Of a stretch of 64,000 bases of DNA, positions 62,597 through 64,000 are shown in pieces (position 1 is the first letter of the stretch; each line of letters starts with the position of its first letter). Under the pieces are notes generated by a model that searched no databases, had not been told where the DNA came from, and saw only the letters and a program-made list of their open reading frames with translations. Made by a program: the position numbers and the translations under genes. The DNA comes from Pseudomonadota bacterium (GTDB lineage: Bacteria > Bdellovibrionota_B > Oligoflexia > Oligoflexales > CAIYRB01). The stretch covers positions 1 to 64,000 of the forward strand of contig JAPLFY010000103.1 of NCBI GenBank assembly GCA_026390435.1, in the 5' to 3' direction.

Positions 62597-62948
62597 TATC
62601 AGACGACACGTTCGTGAAAAAGCTAACCGTTGAACCGCCTCGCTTCAGTAGTAGCTGTGTTGCCTGACCTGTAGCGGCATTAATAGAAACAGCCGCGGTA
62701 CTCGCGTTTGCGCTGTTATCAACGTCTAGGTTCGCGGTAGGCGCCGTTGTGCCAATCCCCACGTTGCCGCCGTTTGGATTTAGAAGCAGTGGATACGTTG
62801 TGCCCAGGGAAGTACGGTGTGTACCTTGAAGCCATAAGCCCCATGGCGCAGCATTTGCCTGACCGATGTCCAGCACGTTATAGTTCGCGGCCTCAAGCCT
62901 TGCTATGCCAGTCTGGGCACTACCAGAGCTTGCCGGATAACCTGTCAC
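62556..62948 (-). pseudogene. middle fragment of tail-fibre-like repeat protein
   Basis: An open stretch of 130 codons in a frame different from that of the parts on either side. It begins VTGYPASSGSAQTGI in the upstream 186-bp module, passes VGIGTTAPTANLDVDNSANA, then QATQLLLKRGGSTVSFFTNV, SSDKVIR, and runs into the downstream module out of frame, ending 13 residues later. In intact relatives SFFTNVSSDKVIR-type sequence would lead straight into another module, so this is a piece of a single larger gene. Confidence 0.6.
62758..62943 (-). repeat. 186-bp duplicated module, upstream copy
   Basis: Partner of 62411-62596 with 185 of 186 bases identical. Entry from the preceding sequence occurs after FLRGD, in a frame one base away from the module's own, so the preceding open frame stops within 8 codons. 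Confidence 0.9.
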
Positions 62949-64000
62949 CGCGCAGAAACTTCACGTTGTCGGCTGCAGCAGGACCAGGGACAGCTCCGGC
63001 CGTACCAGCGGCCGTACCATTGGCACCACCCATAGCAGGAAGATCTCCGGCCACTAGCGTGCGAAATGAAGGAGCGCCAGAGCCGCTTGTCGGGCCAGCG
63101 AAAACAGAATTTACTGGTGTTGACGAGACACCGGTACCACCATTGGCAACGGCCAAAGTACCAGAACTTATAAGAGCTGCGCTATGTGCAGGGATATCCC
63201 CCGCAACTAAACTCGTCCCGGCGGTTGCGCGGCCTTTGGCATCGACAGTCACCTTGGTGTAGGTGCCAGCAGTAACTCCGGTAGTGGAGAGTGATGCAGC
63301 AGCTGATCCCGCGCCAGAGGCAGTGACATCACCGGTGAGGGCAGTGATATAGCTACCGGCAGCTTGCTTACTATTAAATGTGGTCCAATCAGCCGAGCTT
63401 AGGTAGCCGTTTGTCGTGCCGTTTGCTTGCGACATGGAAATCACTGGAGTTGAGGTACCGCTTGCTACTGAGATTGGAGCCGTTCCAGTGACGTTTGTGA
63501 CGCTACCGATAGCAGCAGATACCCAGCTTAGAGTCCCTGAGCCGTTAGTTGATAGTACCTGCCCAGACGAGCCAATGGTGCTTGGTAGCTCCCAGGTAAG
63601 TGACGACGCCAGAGTATCAGGAGCTTTCAGTGCGACTGAGTTAGTTGAGCCTTTGTCATTGAGAACCAGTTTATTTGCTGTAGTGCTGTTACCAAGGATA
63701 GTGACATTACCTTGGGAGCTAACACTCACAGCTGTCAGTGCCCCCGTCGCAGCGGTGCCCGTCGTACTAATTGTAGTCGATCCGCCAATACTCGATGTGC
63801 CGTTGATCGTGGCGGCAGTCAGTGTTTTATTGGTAAGAGTTTCTGTCGCTGCTTCCGTCACCACTACGCCCGAGGTCGGGAAGATAGCGGTCGAGTTTAC
63901 GCCGGTACCGCCATTAGCTGCTGCAAGAGTGCCGGACGTGATGATGGCTGCACTCAGTGGCGGGATATCTGCTGCTGCCAGTGATGTACCTAAGGTCACT
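62920..64000 (-). CDS. tail-fibre-like repeat protein, internal part, 5' end beyond window
   Basis: 360 codons open from the window edge; the Val codon at 63999 is internal, and the true start lies outside. The sequence is a low-complexity beta-repeat: SGTLAAANGGTGVNSTAIFP, TLTNKTLTAATINGTSSIGG, WELPSTIGSSGQVLSTNGSG, YLSSADWTTFNSKQAAGSYI, and a second SGTLAVANGGTGVSSTPVNS with DIPAHSAALI, ending PGPAAADNVKFLRGD. These motifs recur in phage tail-fibre-type and surface proteins. After FLRGD, where a conserved GTW normally follows, the frame hits the 186-bp module out of phase and stops. The product as read would lack its C-terminal domains. Confidence 0.7.
   Translation of the reverse strand, partial: VTLGTSLAAADIPPLSAAIITSGTLAAANGGTGVNSTAIFPTSGVVVTEAATETLTNKTLTAATINGTSSIGGSTTISTTGTAATGALTAVSVSSQGNVTILGNSTTANKLVLNDKGSTNSVALKAPDTLASSLTWELPSTIGSSGQVLSTNGSGTLSWVSAAIGSVTNVTGTAPISVASGTSTPVISMSQANGTTNGYLSSADWTTFNSKQAAGSYITALTGDVTASGAGSAAASLSTTGVTAGTYTKVTVDAKGRATAGTSLVAGDIPAHSAALISSGTLAVANGGTGVSSTPVNSVFAGPTSGSGAPSFRTLVAGDLPAMGGANGTAAGTAGAVPGPAAADNVKFLRGDRLSGKLW

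Noticed and set aside
62411-62948. Programmed frameshift joining the three tail-fibre-like pieces
   Set aside because: Both breaks coincide with borders of a 186-bp duplication and shift in different directions; no slippery sequence is evident.

Overview
The window reads as a chromosomal segment of a Gram-negative, flagellated, apparently aerobic bacterium. The overall composition is mixed (GC near one half). A TIGR02147-family regulator, CarD, many secreted lipoproteins, RCC1 and tail-fibre-like proteins and a leucine/acyl-CoA carboxylase locus are all typical of the former Deltaproteobacteria, and Bdellovibrionota/Oligoflexia is my best guess. This taxonomic call is inference. No rRNA, tRNA or CRISPR array was seen.

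Layout. (1) 1-7.1 kb, minus strand: an MBL-fold hydrolase, a CFI-box C-terminal secreted protein, a YhhQ-type queuosine precursor transporter, a DnaQ-like exonuclease, the carboxyltransferase subunit of an acyl-CoA carboxylase, and an AtuA-family (DUF1446) protein cut by the window edge. (2) 7.2-15.8 kb: housekeeping. A STAS/zinc-ribbon protein, rpsP-rimM-trmD (without the common KH-protein and rplS members), a Na+/H+ antiporter, flagellin, a RibD_C reductase, CarD, and rpsO-pnp with a clear terminator. (3) 15.8-19.4 kb: a TIGR02147 regulator translationally coupled to a lipoprotein, then a membrane-bound PP2C/SpoIIE phosphatase. (4) 19.4-34.3 kb: the most system-like block. One minus-strand operon encodes an ABC ATPase, two FtsX-type permeases, two periplasmic LolA-like proteins and a START-domain protein. 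It is followed by a 1576-residue lipoprotein made of six ~250-residue repeats, and by a divergent outer-membrane barrel plus MMPL/RND exporter. Together they look like an inner-to-outer membrane lipid or lipoprotein trafficking route. (5) 34.3-39.3 kb: acs-aceB-aceA, acetate activation and the glyoxylate shunt. (6) 39.4-46.9 kb: a small secreted protein, a YebC-family gene that seems to start at AUC, glpK, a lone HRDC protein, two orphan peptide-type ABC permeases, a DUF423 protein, fabI and a SprT/DUF2786 protein.

(7) 46.9-64 kb is accessory DNA. It holds an AbiE-type toxin-antitoxin pair with a palindromic operator, degenerate gene remnants, and two near-identical 104-bp elements with inverted ends 12.5 kb apart plus a third truncated copy. 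It also holds an IS3-family transposase remnant fused to a phage-structural-protein remnant, a 3135-residue lipoprotein (helical N-terminus, Cys-rich stalk, repeated Ig-like modules, seven RCC1 blades), a further lipoprotein, and a tail-fibre-like repeat protein broken by an out-of-frame 186-bp duplication and running off the window.

Functions were assigned by reading translated motifs; no database search was run, so family names rest on recognition.
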